Source: Natronoarchaeum mannanilyticum
Lineage (GTDB): Archaea > Halobacteriota > Halobacteria > Halobacteriales > Natronoarchaeaceae
DNA length: 64,000 bases
Assembly: GCF_039522665.1 (NCBI RefSeq)
Contig: NZ_BAAADV010000001.1
Coordinates: 248,001-312,000 of the forward strand
Direction: 5' to 3'
A model generated the notes under the pieces. It made no database searches. It saw only the letters and a list, made by a program, of their open reading frames with translations, and was not told the origin of the DNA. The position numbers and the translations under genes are program-made. Each line of letters begins with the position of its first letter. Within the stretch, counting starts at the first letter, position 1. Positions 43,346 through 52,764 of this stretch are shown here, piece after piece.

Positions 43346-44470
43346 TCAGTCGTCGAGCGCGACGCCGTCCGCCGCGTCGGGCGCCGATTCGAGCGCCCGC
43401 TCGGCCGCCGCGACCACCTCGTCCGCCGCGAGCGGAGCGTCCGTCCAGGCGGGAAGCCGCCGATCCGGGCCGGGCGTCGAGATCGCGTCGGCGTACGTTC
43501 GGACCTGCTCGCGCTCTGCGGCGCGGTCGAACGCGAGGTCGTTGAACCCGGCGTCGGCGGCGTACTGGTCGACCATCGCGGCGCCGACCTCGCGGTAGCG
43601 CTCGCGGACGGCGTCGTAGTCGACGGCGACGCCCTGATCCTCCAGCACTCGGAACAGCGCGGCGCCGACGTGCTCGGCCATCCCGGAGAGCCCGTCGGAC
43701 CCCGAGACCGCGCGGTGGTCGTGCTCGTGGACGTCGAGGTCGACCTGCGCGGAGCCCTCGAAGCCGACCCGGTCGAACGTCTCGCCGAGCGTGCCGATCT
43801 CCAGGCCCCAGCTCGGCTGCGCCCGGACCGAGCGTGCGAGGTCGGCCGTCATCGCGAACTCGCCGGCCAGCGGGTAGCGGAACGCGTCGAGGTAGTCGAG
43901 GACGGGGTCGTCGTGGGCGTCGTCGAGCGAGCGGAGCAGCGGCGCGACGAACAGCCGGTAGAGCCGGCCGTACAGCCGGTCGTTCTCGACGCGGGCGTAG
44001 TACCCCTTCGAGAACGAGTAGTCCGCGGCCAGGGGAGCGAGCAGGCGCGGGACGTGGGTCGGCGCGTAGCTCTTCGCGTCGGCGTCGTGAACGGCGACGA
44101 ACTCGCTGCCGGCGGCGGCGACGCCGAGCGCGAGCCAGACGTCACGGCCCTTCCCGTGGTCGCCCTCGAGGCCGCGGTCGGCCAGCAGCGACTCGACGGC
44201 GGGGCCGTTGCACCACAGCAGGTCGGCGTCGAAGTCGAACCCGTCGAGCCACTCCCGGAACGGGCGGACGCGCTCGGGCGGCGCGCGCAGCGCGACGACG
44301 ACCCGCTCGGGATCGACGTCCGCGAGCGTCGAGAGCACCCGCTCGGCGGCGCGACCGGCGTACTCCCGGTCGGTCATCGGGACGACCACGGCGCTGCGAC
44401 CCGTCGGCGCGTCCGGCGCCGCCCCCGTCAGGTCGTGCAGCGTCGCGATCCGCTCCTGGACGTACTCCAT
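43346..44470 (-). CDS. GT-A glycosyltransferase (glucosyl-3-phosphoglycerate-synthase-like)
   Basis: 374 residues from ATG at 44470. GT-A fold with nucleotide-sugar region SAVVVPMTDREYAGRAAERV and the DxD-type metal site in VAVHDADAKSY; GKGRDVWLALGVAAAGSEF and FRYPLAGEFAMTADLARSV match the GT81-like group that makes glucosylglycerate precursors, a compatible solute. No phosphatase partner lies next to it. Exact sugar and acceptor are unproved. Confidence 0.8.
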   Translation of the reverse strand: MEYVQERIATLHDLTGAAPDAPTGRSAVVVPMTDREYAGRAAERVLSTLADVDPERVVVALRAPPERVRPFREWLDGFDFDADLLWCNGPAVESLLADRGLEGDHGKGRDVWLALGVAAAGSEFVAVHDADAKSYAPTHVPRLLAPLAADYSFSKGYYARVENDRLYGRLYRLFVAPLLRSLDDAHDDPVLDYLDAFRYPLAGEFAMTADLARSVRAQPSWGLEIGTLGETFDRVGFEGSAQVDLDVHEHDHRAVSGSDGLSGMAEHVGAALFRVLEDQGVAVDYDAVRERYREVGAAMVDQYAADAGFNDLAFDRAAEREQVRTYADAISTPGPDRRLPAWTDAPLAADEVVAAAERALESAPDAADGVALDD

Positions 44471-44586
44471 CGTAGTTGGCTTGGTCCGGACGCTCAAAAC
44501 GTCGGCGCTTCCGGCCGCGTTCGCGATTCGGACCGGCGGGCGAACGACCCGTGCCTTTTTGCCGGTTGGTTGCATCTAACACGATC

Positions 44587-44757
44587 ATGAAATCCGTCAG
44601 GAAGGCGCTGCGCGACGGCGACCTGTTCAAGGACACCTACGAGCGCGTCAACTGCGCGGACTGCGAGAAGACGCTCAAGACGAAAAACGACCCGGGCGAG
44701 ATCGGCACCGTCCGGGCGTGTCCGGAGTGTGGCGGCGAGTGGAAGGAGCTCCGGTAA
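44587..44757 (+). CDS. HVO_0758-family zinc finger micro-protein
   Basis: 56 residues: MKSVRKALRDGDLFKDTYER followed by CADCEKTL and CPECGGEWKEL, giving one four-Cys zinc site. It matches the HVO_0758 family of haloarchaeal zinc-finger micro-proteins. CCTTTTTG at 44555-44562 sits 27 nt before the ATG and fits a leaderless transcript. Function unknown; probably nucleic-acid or protein binding. Confidence 0.88.
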   Translation: MKSVRKALRDGDLFKDTYERVNCADCEKTLKTKNDPGEIGTVRACPECGGEWKELR

Positions 44758-44781
44758 CCCGGCGAGCGATCCATCGGGACG

Positions 44782-45870
44782 CTACTCGAAGACGGCGTCG
44801 AACGCGTCGGCGCCGAGCGGGTCGAACGTTCCCGCGGCGACGTTCTCCTCGACGTGTGTAACCGACTTCGCGCCGACGAGCGAACAGGTCACGCCGGGCG
44901 CGCTCCGGGCGAAGTTGATCGCGCGCTGGGCCGTCGTGTCGCCCTGCAGGCGCGCCGCGACCTCCTCGGGCAGGCTCTCGGCGAGTTCGCCCTGCGCGAT
45001 GCTCGCGCTCGTGAACACGTCGAGTTCGGCGTCGTTGGCGAACTGGAGCGCGCTCTTGTCTCCCTCGGGCGTCTCGTGGGCTTCGACGGTGAACGCGTCG
45101 GCCATGACCACGTTGAACGGTAGCTGGATCGCCCGGAAGTGCGTCGCCGCGTTCCCCGCGGCGTCGGCGGCGTCCCGCGCCCGGGAGACGACCTCGGGCA
45201 GCGAGAGGTAGCTGTCCGCGCCCCTCGGAACTCGGAAGCAGTTCCACGTCGCGACGCCGTAGCGCTCGATGTCGCCCTCTGCGGCCCGCTCCTCCAGACG
45301 CTCGAAGGCGGCTTCGAGCTGGTCGTAGACGGCCTCGCGCGAGCGCTCCGCGAGCTGGGCTTCCGGGTTGTGGACGTAGTAGAGGTCGATCGTATCGAGC
45401 CCGAGATTCTCCAGCGAGCGGTCGAGCTGGTCGTCGAGGAAGCCGGGATGGATGCAGTGGTTTCCCCGAACCAGCGCGTCGCGGGGCGCAATGTCGGACT
45501 CGACGAACTCCTCGCGGACGTACCGGCCGGGGTCGTCGGGGCGCTCGCCGTCGAAGGGAATGAAGCCGCCTTTGGTCGCGACCACGACTTCCTCGCGGTC
45601 GACGTCGGCGTCGTCGAGCGCGCGCCCGACGACGCGCTCGCTGCGCTGGCACCGGTAGTTGATCGCGGTGTCGACAACGTTGATGCCGTGTTCGAGCCCT
45701 CGGACGATCGACTCGTGGTACTGCTCGTCGACGTCGTCGGTCGGATCGCCCAGATACGTCCCGATACCGATGCTCGACGCCAGCCCGTCGCCGAACCGCC
45801 GGAAGTAGGTGCGCCCGAACGACTCGTGGAACCGGTCGCGGTACGCCCAGGTGCCCGCGTTCGTCGCCAT
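44782..45870 (-). CDS. aldo/keto reductase
   Basis: 362 residues. TIM-barrel AKR: catalytic Asp/Tyr in VVDTAINYRCQRSERVVGR, Lys in VVVATKGGF, and His-containing LVRGNHCIHP before DLYYVHNPEAQL; cofactor loop near the C-terminus SAPGVTCSLVGAKSVTHVEE. NADPH-dependent carbonyl reduction of unknown substrate. The CTTTTCC box at 45895-45901 is 27 nt upstream. Convergent with the HVO_0758 gene. Confidence 0.9.
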   Translation of the reverse strand: MATNAGTWAYRDRFHESFGRTYFRRFGDGLASSIGIGTYLGDPTDDVDEQYHESIVRGLEHGINVVDTAINYRCQRSERVVGRALDDADVDREEVVVATKGGFIPFDGERPDDPGRYVREEFVESDIAPRDALVRGNHCIHPGFLDDQLDRSLENLGLDTIDLYYVHNPEAQLAERSREAVYDQLEAAFERLEERAAEGDIERYGVATWNCFRVPRGADSYLSLPEVVSRARDAADAAGNAATHFRAIQLPFNVVMADAFTVEAHETPEGDKSALQFANDAELDVFTSASIAQGELAESLPEEVAARLQGDTTAQRAINFARSAPGVTCSLVGAKSVTHVEENVAAGTFDPLGADAFDAVFE

Positions 45871-45969
45871 GAACCGAAGTACGGGTCGGTCGCGGAAAAG
45901 TGCGGCTGGTTCGGCTCGCGGACGCCGCGGGGGTTGCGGCGTCGCACGGCGAACGGCCTCGCTCGACGG

Positions 45970-47133
45970 TCAGATGTCGCCCGAAAGCGCGCCGAACAGC
46001 CGCTCGGTGAACTCGTGTTCGGTCATCCCATCGGAGGGGCCGATCCCCTGCATGTGCGCGATCGAGATCTGGCCGCCGCCCATGCGGGCGTGGCCGCCGG
46101 CCGACGCCATCGGGATGTCGTCGACGACCGCCGAGAGGATGTCGCCCATGTGAACCCGATCGTCGCGAGAGCGCCCCGAGAGGTGGAGGCTGTCGTCGTA
46201 CTTCCCGTAGACGACGACCGCGGTGATCCCTTCCAGGTAGAGCAGCTCGTCGGCCGCCTGCGGGATGGCGTCGACGTTCGAGACCTCGCCGACCGCCGCG
46301 ACCGCGAACGAGCCGCGGGTCTCGCGCTGGCGGATCGCGCGGGCCTTGATCTCCAGGGTCTCGGCGCTGACCTGCGGGTTCGCGATCCGGTCGAGCGCCC
46401 CCTCGTCGATGCCGGGGAACAGGTACGCCGCGGCGGAGAACTCGGCGCCGGTACAGCCCTTCGTCAGGTGGTTGGTGTCGGACTGGATGCCGTACAGCAG
46501 CCCGGTCGCGACCTCCCACGGCAGCGGCTGGGCGGCGTCGTCGGCGTCCTCGTCGTCGACCGGCCGGACGCCGACCGCTTCGAGGTACTCCGCGAGGATG
46601 GTCGCGCAGGCGCCGTAGTTCGTTCGCACGTCGGTGAAGCTGCTGCCCTCGCCGTCGCCGGGATGATGGTCGACGACGGCGATCGGATCGACCCCAGCCG
46701 CACCGGGGAACCCCCTCGCCGTGTTGTGGTCGACCAGGACGACCGGGTCGTCTTCCAGCTCATCCGCGGTGTCGATCTGCTCGGCTTCCAGTTCCAGAAC
46801 GGTTCTGAATGCCCGGTTCTCCTGATGACGGATCTGGCCGGGATAACACAGCCGCGCCTCGGTGTCGACGGTGTCGGCGATGGCGGCGACCGCCAGGGCG
46901 CACGACATCGCGTCCGGGTCCGGGTTCGGATGCATGAGCACCGCGACGCGATCGTGATCGCGGAGCAGCCGCTGAAAGCGGACGCCGGCCGGCCGCCGCA
47001 GCCACTGGACGGCGAGCCACAGCACCGCCAGCAGCACGACGGCGGCGACGCCGCCGGCCAGCAGCGTGAGATCGGGCCCGACCGCCCGCAGCGCGTCGTC
47101 GACGACGCCCCGCTGGGCGACTGGAGACCGCAT
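45970..47133 (-). CDS. membrane-anchored DHH/DHHA1 phosphoesterase
   Basis: 387 residues. One N-terminal membrane helix (LTLLAGGVAAVVLLAVLWLA), then a DHH domain: HPNPDPDAMSCALAVA (motif I), VVLVDHNTARG (II), VVDHHPGDGEGSS (III), and the DHHA1 motif SAGGHARMGGGQIS. Catalytic Asp and His residues are complete. Cleaves short oligonucleotides or cyclic dinucleotides, as in NrnA/GdpP-like enzymes. The anchor suggests a role at the membrane. Confidence 0.9.
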   Translation of the reverse strand: MRSPVAQRGVVDDALRAVGPDLTLLAGGVAAVVLLAVLWLAVQWLRRPAGVRFQRLLRDHDRVAVLMHPNPDPDAMSCALAVAAIADTVDTEARLCYPGQIRHQENRAFRTVLELEAEQIDTADELEDDPVVLVDHNTARGFPGAAGVDPIAVVDHHPGDGEGSSFTDVRTNYGACATILAEYLEAVGVRPVDDEDADDAAQPLPWEVATGLLYGIQSDTNHLTKGCTGAEFSAAAYLFPGIDEGALDRIANPQVSAETLEIKARAIRQRETRGSFAVAAVGEVSNVDAIPQAADELLYLEGITAVVVYGKYDDSLHLSGRSRDDRVHMGDILSAVVDDIPMASAGGHARMGGGQISIAHMQGIGPSDGMTEHEFTERLFGALSGDI

Positions 47134-47289
47134 ATGCGTTGTGAGACACCCATCGGCTAAGAATGTTCGCCCGAGCGAGGGGTGGAAGTTAAGATCTTTG
47201 CGGCTGCGGCCGGCGTTCGCCGAAAAATCTCCCGTTCGGTCGACCGATCGGGTCGGCCCGGGAGGCCCGCGGCACAGTTCGCGTGCGGG

Positions 47290-48186
47290 TCAGGCGGACT
47301 CGCCGCGGTAGGCCTCGATCGCCGCCCGGTAGCCCTCCCGATACGTCGGATACGCGAACTCGTATCCCAGCTCCCGGAGTCGATCGTTCGAGCAGCGCTT
47401 GCTGGTGCGGATGCGGCGTCGCCCCGCCTCCGAGAGGTCCGGATCGTCCAGCCGCTCTTCCTTCGTCCGCTTTGGCGGCGCGGGCTCGCCGCACTGTTCG
47501 GCCAGCCAGTCAGCGAACTCCCACTTCGGCGCCGGCTCGTCGTCGGTCACCAGCACGACGTCGTCGCGAGCCAGATCCTCTTCGAGCAGGTATCGGACGG
47601 CGCCGGCGGCGTCCACGCGGTGGATCATGTTCAGGTATCCCTCTGTCACCGGTCCCTCTAGATACCGGTCTAGCCGATATCGTTCGGGCCCGTACAGCCC
47701 GGAAAACCTCGCGACGGTGCCGTCGATTCCTCGCTCGGCCGCTCGCTCGCGAGCCAATCGTTCGGCTTCGGCCAGCACCTCGGTCTTCTCGGTCGTCGGT
47801 TCGATCGGCGTCGACTCGTCGACGAACGCGCCGTCGTGATCGCCGTAGACGCCGGTGCTCGACGTGTAGACGAGCCGGCCTGGGGGATCCTCGCGATCGC
47901 CGAAGTGATCGATCGCCGTCCGGAGCCCGTCGACGTACACCTCGCGGGCCGCCGCGGCGCCGCGCCCGCCCGAACTCGCCGCGAACACGACCGCGTCGGC
48001 GTCGGGAACCGTTGCCAGCGACTCGTCGTCGGTGACGTCGGCCCGCACCGCCTCGAACCCCGCGGCCTCGATCGTCGCGACGCCGTCGTCCGATCGCCTG
48101 ACGCCGATCGCCTCGTGGCCGGCCGCCGTCAGCTGCCGTCCGAGTTCGACGCCGACGTAGCCACAGCCCAGAATTGCGACGCGCAT
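47290..48186 (-). CDS. NAD(P)-dependent epimerase/SDR-family protein (YeeZ-like)
   Basis: 298 residues. Rossmann dinucleotide motif VAILGCGYVGVELGRQL, extended-SDR middle VYTSSTGVYGDHDGAFVDES and FSGLYGPERYRLD. The active-site YxxxK is not obvious (TEKTEVLAEAERLARE instead), as in the YeeZ/atypical subgroup, so it may bind NAD(P)H without classical epimerase activity. Leaderless-type AT-rich box near 48211. Confidence 0.85.
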   Translation of the reverse strand: MRVAILGCGYVGVELGRQLTAAGHEAIGVRRSDDGVATIEAAGFEAVRADVTDDESLATVPDADAVVFAASSGGRGAAAAREVYVDGLRTAIDHFGDREDPPGRLVYTSSTGVYGDHDGAFVDESTPIEPTTEKTEVLAEAERLARERAAERGIDGTVARFSGLYGPERYRLDRYLEGPVTEGYLNMIHRVDAAGAVRYLLEEDLARDDVVLVTDDEPAPKWEFADWLAEQCGEPAPPKRTKEERLDDPDLSEAGRRRIRTSKRCSNDRLRELGYEFAYPTYREGYRAAIEAYRGESA

Positions 48187-48230
48187 GCTATCGGATCGCG
48201 CCTCGTCCTAACTCCCTCTTTCGGTCGGCG

Positions 48231-48707
48231 CTAGTACTGCCTGTCGACGATCGGGTGCTCGATCGCGACGAACTCGTCGAGCGTCGCCGAGGCGCGGCGC
48301 TCTAACTTCTGCTGGATCTCCTTCGCCGAAAGCTCGGCGTCGACCTCGCTCGCCAGCGTCTCGACGTCGAGCACGGCCGAGGACATCCCCAGCAGCAGGT
48401 GCTCCCAGGCCATCTCGACGATCGTGTCCGCGTCGGGCGCGTCGTCGTCGAGCGCCTGGATCGCCGCGGCGTCGGCCATCGAAATCTCGGGTGACTCGCC
48501 GTCGGCCAGCGCGGCGACGACCTCGCGGTCGACGCCCGACTCCTCGGCGACGGCGTCGACGTCCTGCCGAGCCTGCGAGGCAGGGCTCGAAGCGTTTTGC
48601 GCTTCGGCGCCGCGATCGTCGATCACCGCTCGCAGATCGGCGTCGTACTCCTCGCGCAGCCCGGCGGGCGATAGTCCGTCGAGATCGGTTCGCTGCTCGT
48701 GGATCAT
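48231..48707 (-). CDS. haloarchaeal DUF5791-like protein carrying palindromic insert
   Basis: 158 residues. Begins MIHEQRTDLDGLSPAGLREE; helical throughout, with a HTH-like centre (ESGVDREVVAALADGESPEISMADAAA) and a C-terminal LSAKEIQQKLERRASATLDEF. Residues 33-48 (GAEAQNASSPASQARQ) are an odd Ser/Pro/Gln insert encoded by the palindromic element at 48569-48611. ATATTGG at 48732-48737 is 27 nt upstream. Family name from memory; function unknown. Confidence 0.8.
   Translation of the reverse strand: MIHEQRTDLDGLSPAGLREEYDADLRAVIDDRGAEAQNASSPASQARQDVDAVAEESGVDREVVAALADGESPEISMADAAAIQALDDDAPDADTIVEMAWEHLLLGMSSAVLDVETLASEVDAELSAKEIQQKLERRASATLDEFVAIEHPIVDRQY
48569..48611. repeat. palindromic insert within the DUF5791-like gene
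   Basis: Hairpin one GAGCCTGC-GAG-GCAGGGCTC (48569-48588, one bulged base) abuts hairpin two CGAAGCG/CGCTTCG (48588-48606). Shares on the coding strand the 9-mer TCGAGCCCT and frame with 22441-22492. Confidence 0.6.
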
Positions 48708-48742
48708 GTCGAAGGGGAGTGCGTGCCGGCCAATATGGGTTA

Positions 48743-51700
48743 TCAATCGCCGCTCGCGGCGCCGGGATCGGGCCAGCCGTCCGACTGTTCGGTTCGCTCG
48801 CCGTCGACGTCGCCGACGCCGTTCTTTCCGGGCGGGACGACGACCAGCACGGTCGTCTCGGCGCTGAACGACACGCGCGTCGCCCGACCGAGCCGTTCCG
48901 GGGCGCTGTCGCCGTCGAGATCCATCGAGACGTTCCCGCCGTCGCGGACGTACGACGTCGTCCCGTCGACGGCGCCCCGTCCCACGGGCGTCCCCCGCCG
49001 GGCGTCGATCCGGAAGCTCGCGTACTCGCCGGCGACGTCGACCTGCCAGACGTTCGCGGTGGCGTACCAGTACCCCGGTACCGGCGTGACCGGAACTCCG
49101 GCCGGGGCGTCCGTGGCGTTCACCGCGATCCGCTCCCGGATCCATTTTTCGGCCCGCTCCGTGACATTTCGTTGCGCTCGCAGGATCGCGTCCTCGGTCA
49201 TCGACTTGGCCGTGCGCTGGGTTTCTTCGACCGTGGAGCCGACGACGCCGCCGGGGAGCCGAACCGACTCGGATTCGGCGGTATCGGAGAGTTCGACCAG
49301 CAGCCGCGACCGGAGCTGGTCCCGGAATTTGTCGGTGTCCGGGGTGTCGTCGCGCTCCGCGGCTTCCCGCGCGATCGCTTCGGCCGCGGGACCCTCGACC
49401 AGCGCGAGGGCGCGATCGCCCGTCGATCCCCAGCGCCCGAGCGCCCGATCGACCACCACGACGCGCTCCCTGTGATCGAGCGCGGTCGCCTGCCGAAGCT
49501 CTTCGAGGGCCGTCCCGCGGAGCACCCGGTTCGAGCTGGCGACCGCCTCGCGAAGCGCTCGCCGCTCTTCGGCGAGCTCACCGCCCTCGATCGCCTCGGC
49601 CGCCATCCCGTCGACGTCCTCGGCCGCCGCGAGCGCTCGGGCCCCCTGTCGCAGTCCGACCGTCCCCGTCTCGCCGAACACGCGGTCGGTGACGCCGCCA
49701 GGGTTCGAGTCGTATGGCATCGCGAACACGTTGGTGTTCTCCGCGACGAGCGGGTGGTACGTCGTCCCCTCGGGGAGCTCGGCCACCTGCGACCGGTCGA
49801 CCGACGCCAGCGTCAGGTACGGCGGCGCTCCGTCGACGCTCAGGCGAAGCGAGCCGGCCGGTGCCGCGGCGTCGGTCGAACGTGGCTCGGCCGGCTCGAC
49901 CTCGTTCCGTAGATCGACCAGCTCCCCAAGCTGGTCGGCCGTCGCGGCGCCCGCGTCGTCGACCGTCTGCTCGAAGCCGTTGCTCGTCTCCTCGACGTGC
50001 GTCGCGGTCTCGTTCAGCGTCGCGGCGAGCCGTTCGAGATACGCGATCCGCGCGGCGACGCGAGCCTTGTCGGCGACGCTGTCGTAGCTTCGGCGCCGCT
50101 CGGCCTCGGCGTCGATCCGATCCCGGATCTTCGATTCCAGCTCTGCGGCCGGGTTCGCGTCGGTCGCGATGCGACCCCGGTCGACGCTGACGGTCACGTC
50201 GCGCGTCGACTCTCGAAGTTCGACGAGATCGCGGTAGAGCCACGCCGAGACGTCCTCCGGCGGCGACCGGTCGACGGTGATCGTCTCGTCGCCGAGGCCG
50301 TCCTCGACGGCCGCTTTCGCGACGGCGTCCGGCCCGCCCGCTTCCGTCACCAGTCGCCTGACGGCTTCCTCCGGAACGCCGTCGAGGTTCGGCCCGCCGG
50401 CCGGGCCGCCGGGCCGGTAGAGCCGATGAACGTTCCCGCTCGGCGCGAATGCGCTGTCGGCGGGGTCGCCGCCGACCGAGACGCCGACGCGGTAGCGCTC
50501 GGTCCAAGTCTCGGTCGTGGTCCGGAGCGACCCGTTCAGGTGGAGCCACGTGGCACTGGCCGTCACCGTTCGGTCGATCTCGCGAGCGTGCGCGGCGTAC
50601 TCGTCCCAGCCCGAGGGAAGGTCCGGCGTCGGCCCGCCCGACTGTGAGACGGTCACCGACGCGACCTCCGCCGAGCTGTCGAGCTTCGTCCAGTACGGCC
50701 CCGTGCCGGGCGGGTCGACCCGTCCGCCGTCGTCGATCAGTTCCGTCTCGACGATCCGCTTCGCGTCGGTCTCGTACACCTCGTCGACGACGGCGTCGAG
50801 CGAGTCGCCGTTCCGGCCGGACGACAGCCGGTACAGCGCGGTGTCGGCCGACCGGTTGACGCCGACGGTCGTTTCCTCGCCGCGGTCGGCCGCCCGGTGC
50901 TCGGCGGCTGCCTCGGCGATCGGCCCCCCGCCGTCGACCGGCGCGGGGTGTTCGCCGAGCAGCCCGTCGACCCACCGCTCGCCGTCGTACCCCGCGCCGT
51001 CGAGCAGTTCCCGCGCGCCGAGTCGCGCCGTGGCCCGGCCCGCGGCCTCCCGGCCGGCAGGGTCGCTGACGCCGATCGTCGCGCGCTGGGTCTGGAGCAG
51101 CGCCGAGTTGGCGCTCAGCTCGACGTAGCGGTTCGCGACGACGTTCTCGATCGGCGCGCCGGCGTACTGGGCGTATCCCCGCGTCCAGGCGACGGCGTAC
51201 AGGCGCGCGGCGATGCGCCGACCGAAGCCCGGCCCGTCCAGCGCGCCCTCGTCGAGTTGCCCCTGGAATCGCTCGGCGCGCTCGTGGAGCGACAGCGCCG
51301 GCGTCGCGACGGTGACGGTCACCGTCCGTTCCGATCGATCGATCCGTCGCCCGTTCGCGCTCGCGGTCAGCGTGACGTTCTCGAACGCGACGCGGACGAC
51401 GCCGTCGCCCGGTTCGGAGACGCGAACGCGCTCGATCGCGTCCCGCATCGAGGCGGCGTCCTCGATCGGCGGCAGTTCGGCGGCGACGCTGACGTCGCCG
51501 ACCGAGGCGTCGACGCCCCAGAGAGCGACGGCGGCCTGCCGGTACGCTCGTACCCTGAAGGCGTCGCGGTACGGCGCGTCCGCGGACAGCGCCCGCCCGA
51601 ACGGCGTCCCGGATCGCTCGACGACCGGTTCGCGGGCGGCGTTCGCGCCGGCACGCGCGACGGCCTGCCGGAGCTCGGTGTGGACGACACTCTCGCCGCG

Positions 51701-51877
51701 GTCCAGCGCGGCATCGGCGTCCGTGTCGATCTGGGGCGGACCGCGCTGGGCCAGCGCGACGGTCCAGGTGACGCTGCCGACGAGCAGCAAGACGCCCAGC
51801 AGTGCGAAGGGAACGCGGCCGCGGTCGTCGTCGGCCAGCCGGATCTTCGGGCCGGCAGCGGTATCTCGCAGCCGCAT
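48743..51877 (-). CDS. giant pilin-like membrane-anchored surface protein (DUF7286-like)
   Basis: 1,044 residues. Near the start a DDDRGRVPFALLGVLLLVG segment (charged RG then a 20-residue hydrophobic helix) resembles a class III pilin signal, leaving a very large extracellular part with long helical and beta regions and no catalytic motif found. Cys-poor and acidic. ATG at 51877 follows the stop of the upstream gene by 2 nt. It ends the four-gene operon that starts at 53627. Family name by recollection. Confidence 0.8.
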   Translation of the reverse strand: MRLRDTAAGPKIRLADDDRGRVPFALLGVLLLVGSVTWTVALAQRGPPQIDTDADAALDRGESVVHTELRQAVARAGANAAREPVVERSGTPFGRALSADAPYRDAFRVRAYRQAAVALWGVDASVGDVSVAAELPPIEDAASMRDAIERVRVSEPGDGVVRVAFENVTLTASANGRRIDRSERTVTVTVATPALSLHERAERFQGQLDEGALDGPGFGRRIAARLYAVAWTRGYAQYAGAPIENVVANRYVELSANSALLQTQRATIGVSDPAGREAAGRATARLGARELLDGAGYDGERWVDGLLGEHPAPVDGGGPIAEAAAEHRAADRGEETTVGVNRSADTALYRLSSGRNGDSLDAVVDEVYETDAKRIVETELIDDGGRVDPPGTGPYWTKLDSSAEVASVTVSQSGGPTPDLPSGWDEYAAHAREIDRTVTASATWLHLNGSLRTTTETWTERYRVGVSVGGDPADSAFAPSGNVHRLYRPGGPAGGPNLDGVPEEAVRRLVTEAGGPDAVAKAAVEDGLGDETITVDRSPPEDVSAWLYRDLVELRESTRDVTVSVDRGRIATDANPAAELESKIRDRIDAEAERRRSYDSVADKARVAARIAYLERLAATLNETATHVEETSNGFEQTVDDAGAATADQLGELVDLRNEVEPAEPRSTDAAAPAGSLRLSVDGAPPYLTLASVDRSQVAELPEGTTYHPLVAENTNVFAMPYDSNPGGVTDRVFGETGTVGLRQGARALAAAEDVDGMAAEAIEGGELAEERRALREAVASSNRVLRGTALEELRQATALDHRERVVVVDRALGRWGSTGDRALALVEGPAAEAIAREAAERDDTPDTDKFRDQLRSRLLVELSDTAESESVRLPGGVVGSTVEETQRTAKSMTEDAILRAQRNVTERAEKWIRERIAVNATDAPAGVPVTPVPGYWYATANVWQVDVAGEYASFRIDARRGTPVGRGAVDGTTSYVRDGGNVSMDLDGDSAPERLGRATRVSFSAETTVLVVVPPGKNGVGDVDGERTEQSDGWPDPGAASGD

Positions 51878-51879
51878 CG

Positions 51880-52764
51880 TCACCACGTCCGGACGGTGAT
51901 TTCGACCCGTCCGACCGAACTCGCCTCGGCGGCCCGCTCGGGATTGTCGTATCGGTCCCTGACGTCGGCGTCCAGCCGGTTCGTCAGGCGGTCGACCAGC
52001 TGCTCGTTGGCTCGATCGACGTCGCCGCGGGCGACCGCGCCGTCGAACGAGACGTCGAGCGCGCCGCCGGCGCGCCGGTAGCGGTGCTCGGCGATCGCGG
52101 GCGCCGGCGGTCGGCCGCTCAGCGCGGCCTGCGTCTCGGACGGCGGAAACCAGGTTTCGGCGACGCACTCGGCGAGCAGCCGCGCGAGTCCCCCGAACCC
52201 GTGCTGGCGAGCCCGGGTCTCGACGCGATCCTCGGGACACCGTTCTGCCACCGAGATCGAGGTCGTCGCGGCCTCGACGTCGACGTCTGGCGGCGGACGG
52301 CGGCCGACCGCCACGGTGCCGTCGATCGACGAGTCCGGGTACGGCGCCCAGCGCGCCACGACGCGAATCTGGTCGTCGATCGCGTCCAATCGCTCGGCCG
52401 TCGCGGCAGCGACCCGTTCCCGGAACTCGACGTGCGGAAACACCCGCTGACCGTCGACGCGCGTATCTGCGACCGCCGCGGCCGCCAGCAACTCGCCGAG
52501 CGTCCCGTGGGCGGATCGCCGGTAGGCCGCCGCCGAGGCGTCCGGGTACGCCGGCGCGCGCTCGCCCGTCGATTCTGGGCGAACGGAGTACTCGACCTGC
52601 GCCGTACTGGTCGTCAGGACGTCCGCGACCGCGGCGGCCTCGTTCTCCTCGGCGAGTGCCTGCTGGCTCGGCTGACCGGCGACGTGGACGCCGACGGCCG
52701 CGGTCACGAGCAGCAGGCAGGTCACGACGTCGAGCACCGTGCTGACGCCGCGATCGGAGGTCAC
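51880..52764 (-). CDS. pilin-like membrane protein (DUF7284-like)
   Basis: 294 residues from GTG at 52764, which overlaps the upstream stop by 4 nt (GTGA). Its N-terminus SDRGVSTVLDVVTCLLLVTA strongly resembles haloarchaeal pilin/archaellin leaders (RG-VSTV then a hydrophobic helix). The rest is acidic with Cys at CPED and CVAETW. Second hydrophobic segments are lacking. Family name by recollection; role in a surface filament or secretion is inference. Confidence 0.78.
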   Translation of the reverse strand: MTSDRGVSTVLDVVTCLLLVTAAVGVHVAGQPSQQALAEENEAAAVADVLTTSTAQVEYSVRPESTGERAPAYPDASAAAYRRSAHGTLGELLAAAAVADTRVDGQRVFPHVEFRERVAAATAERLDAIDDQIRVVARWAPYPDSSIDGTVAVGRRPPPDVDVEAATTSISVAERCPEDRVETRARQHGFGGLARLLAECVAETWFPPSETQAALSGRPPAPAIAEHRYRRAGGALDVSFDGAVARGDVDRANEQLVDRLTNRLDADVRDRYDNPERAAEASSVGRVEITVRTW

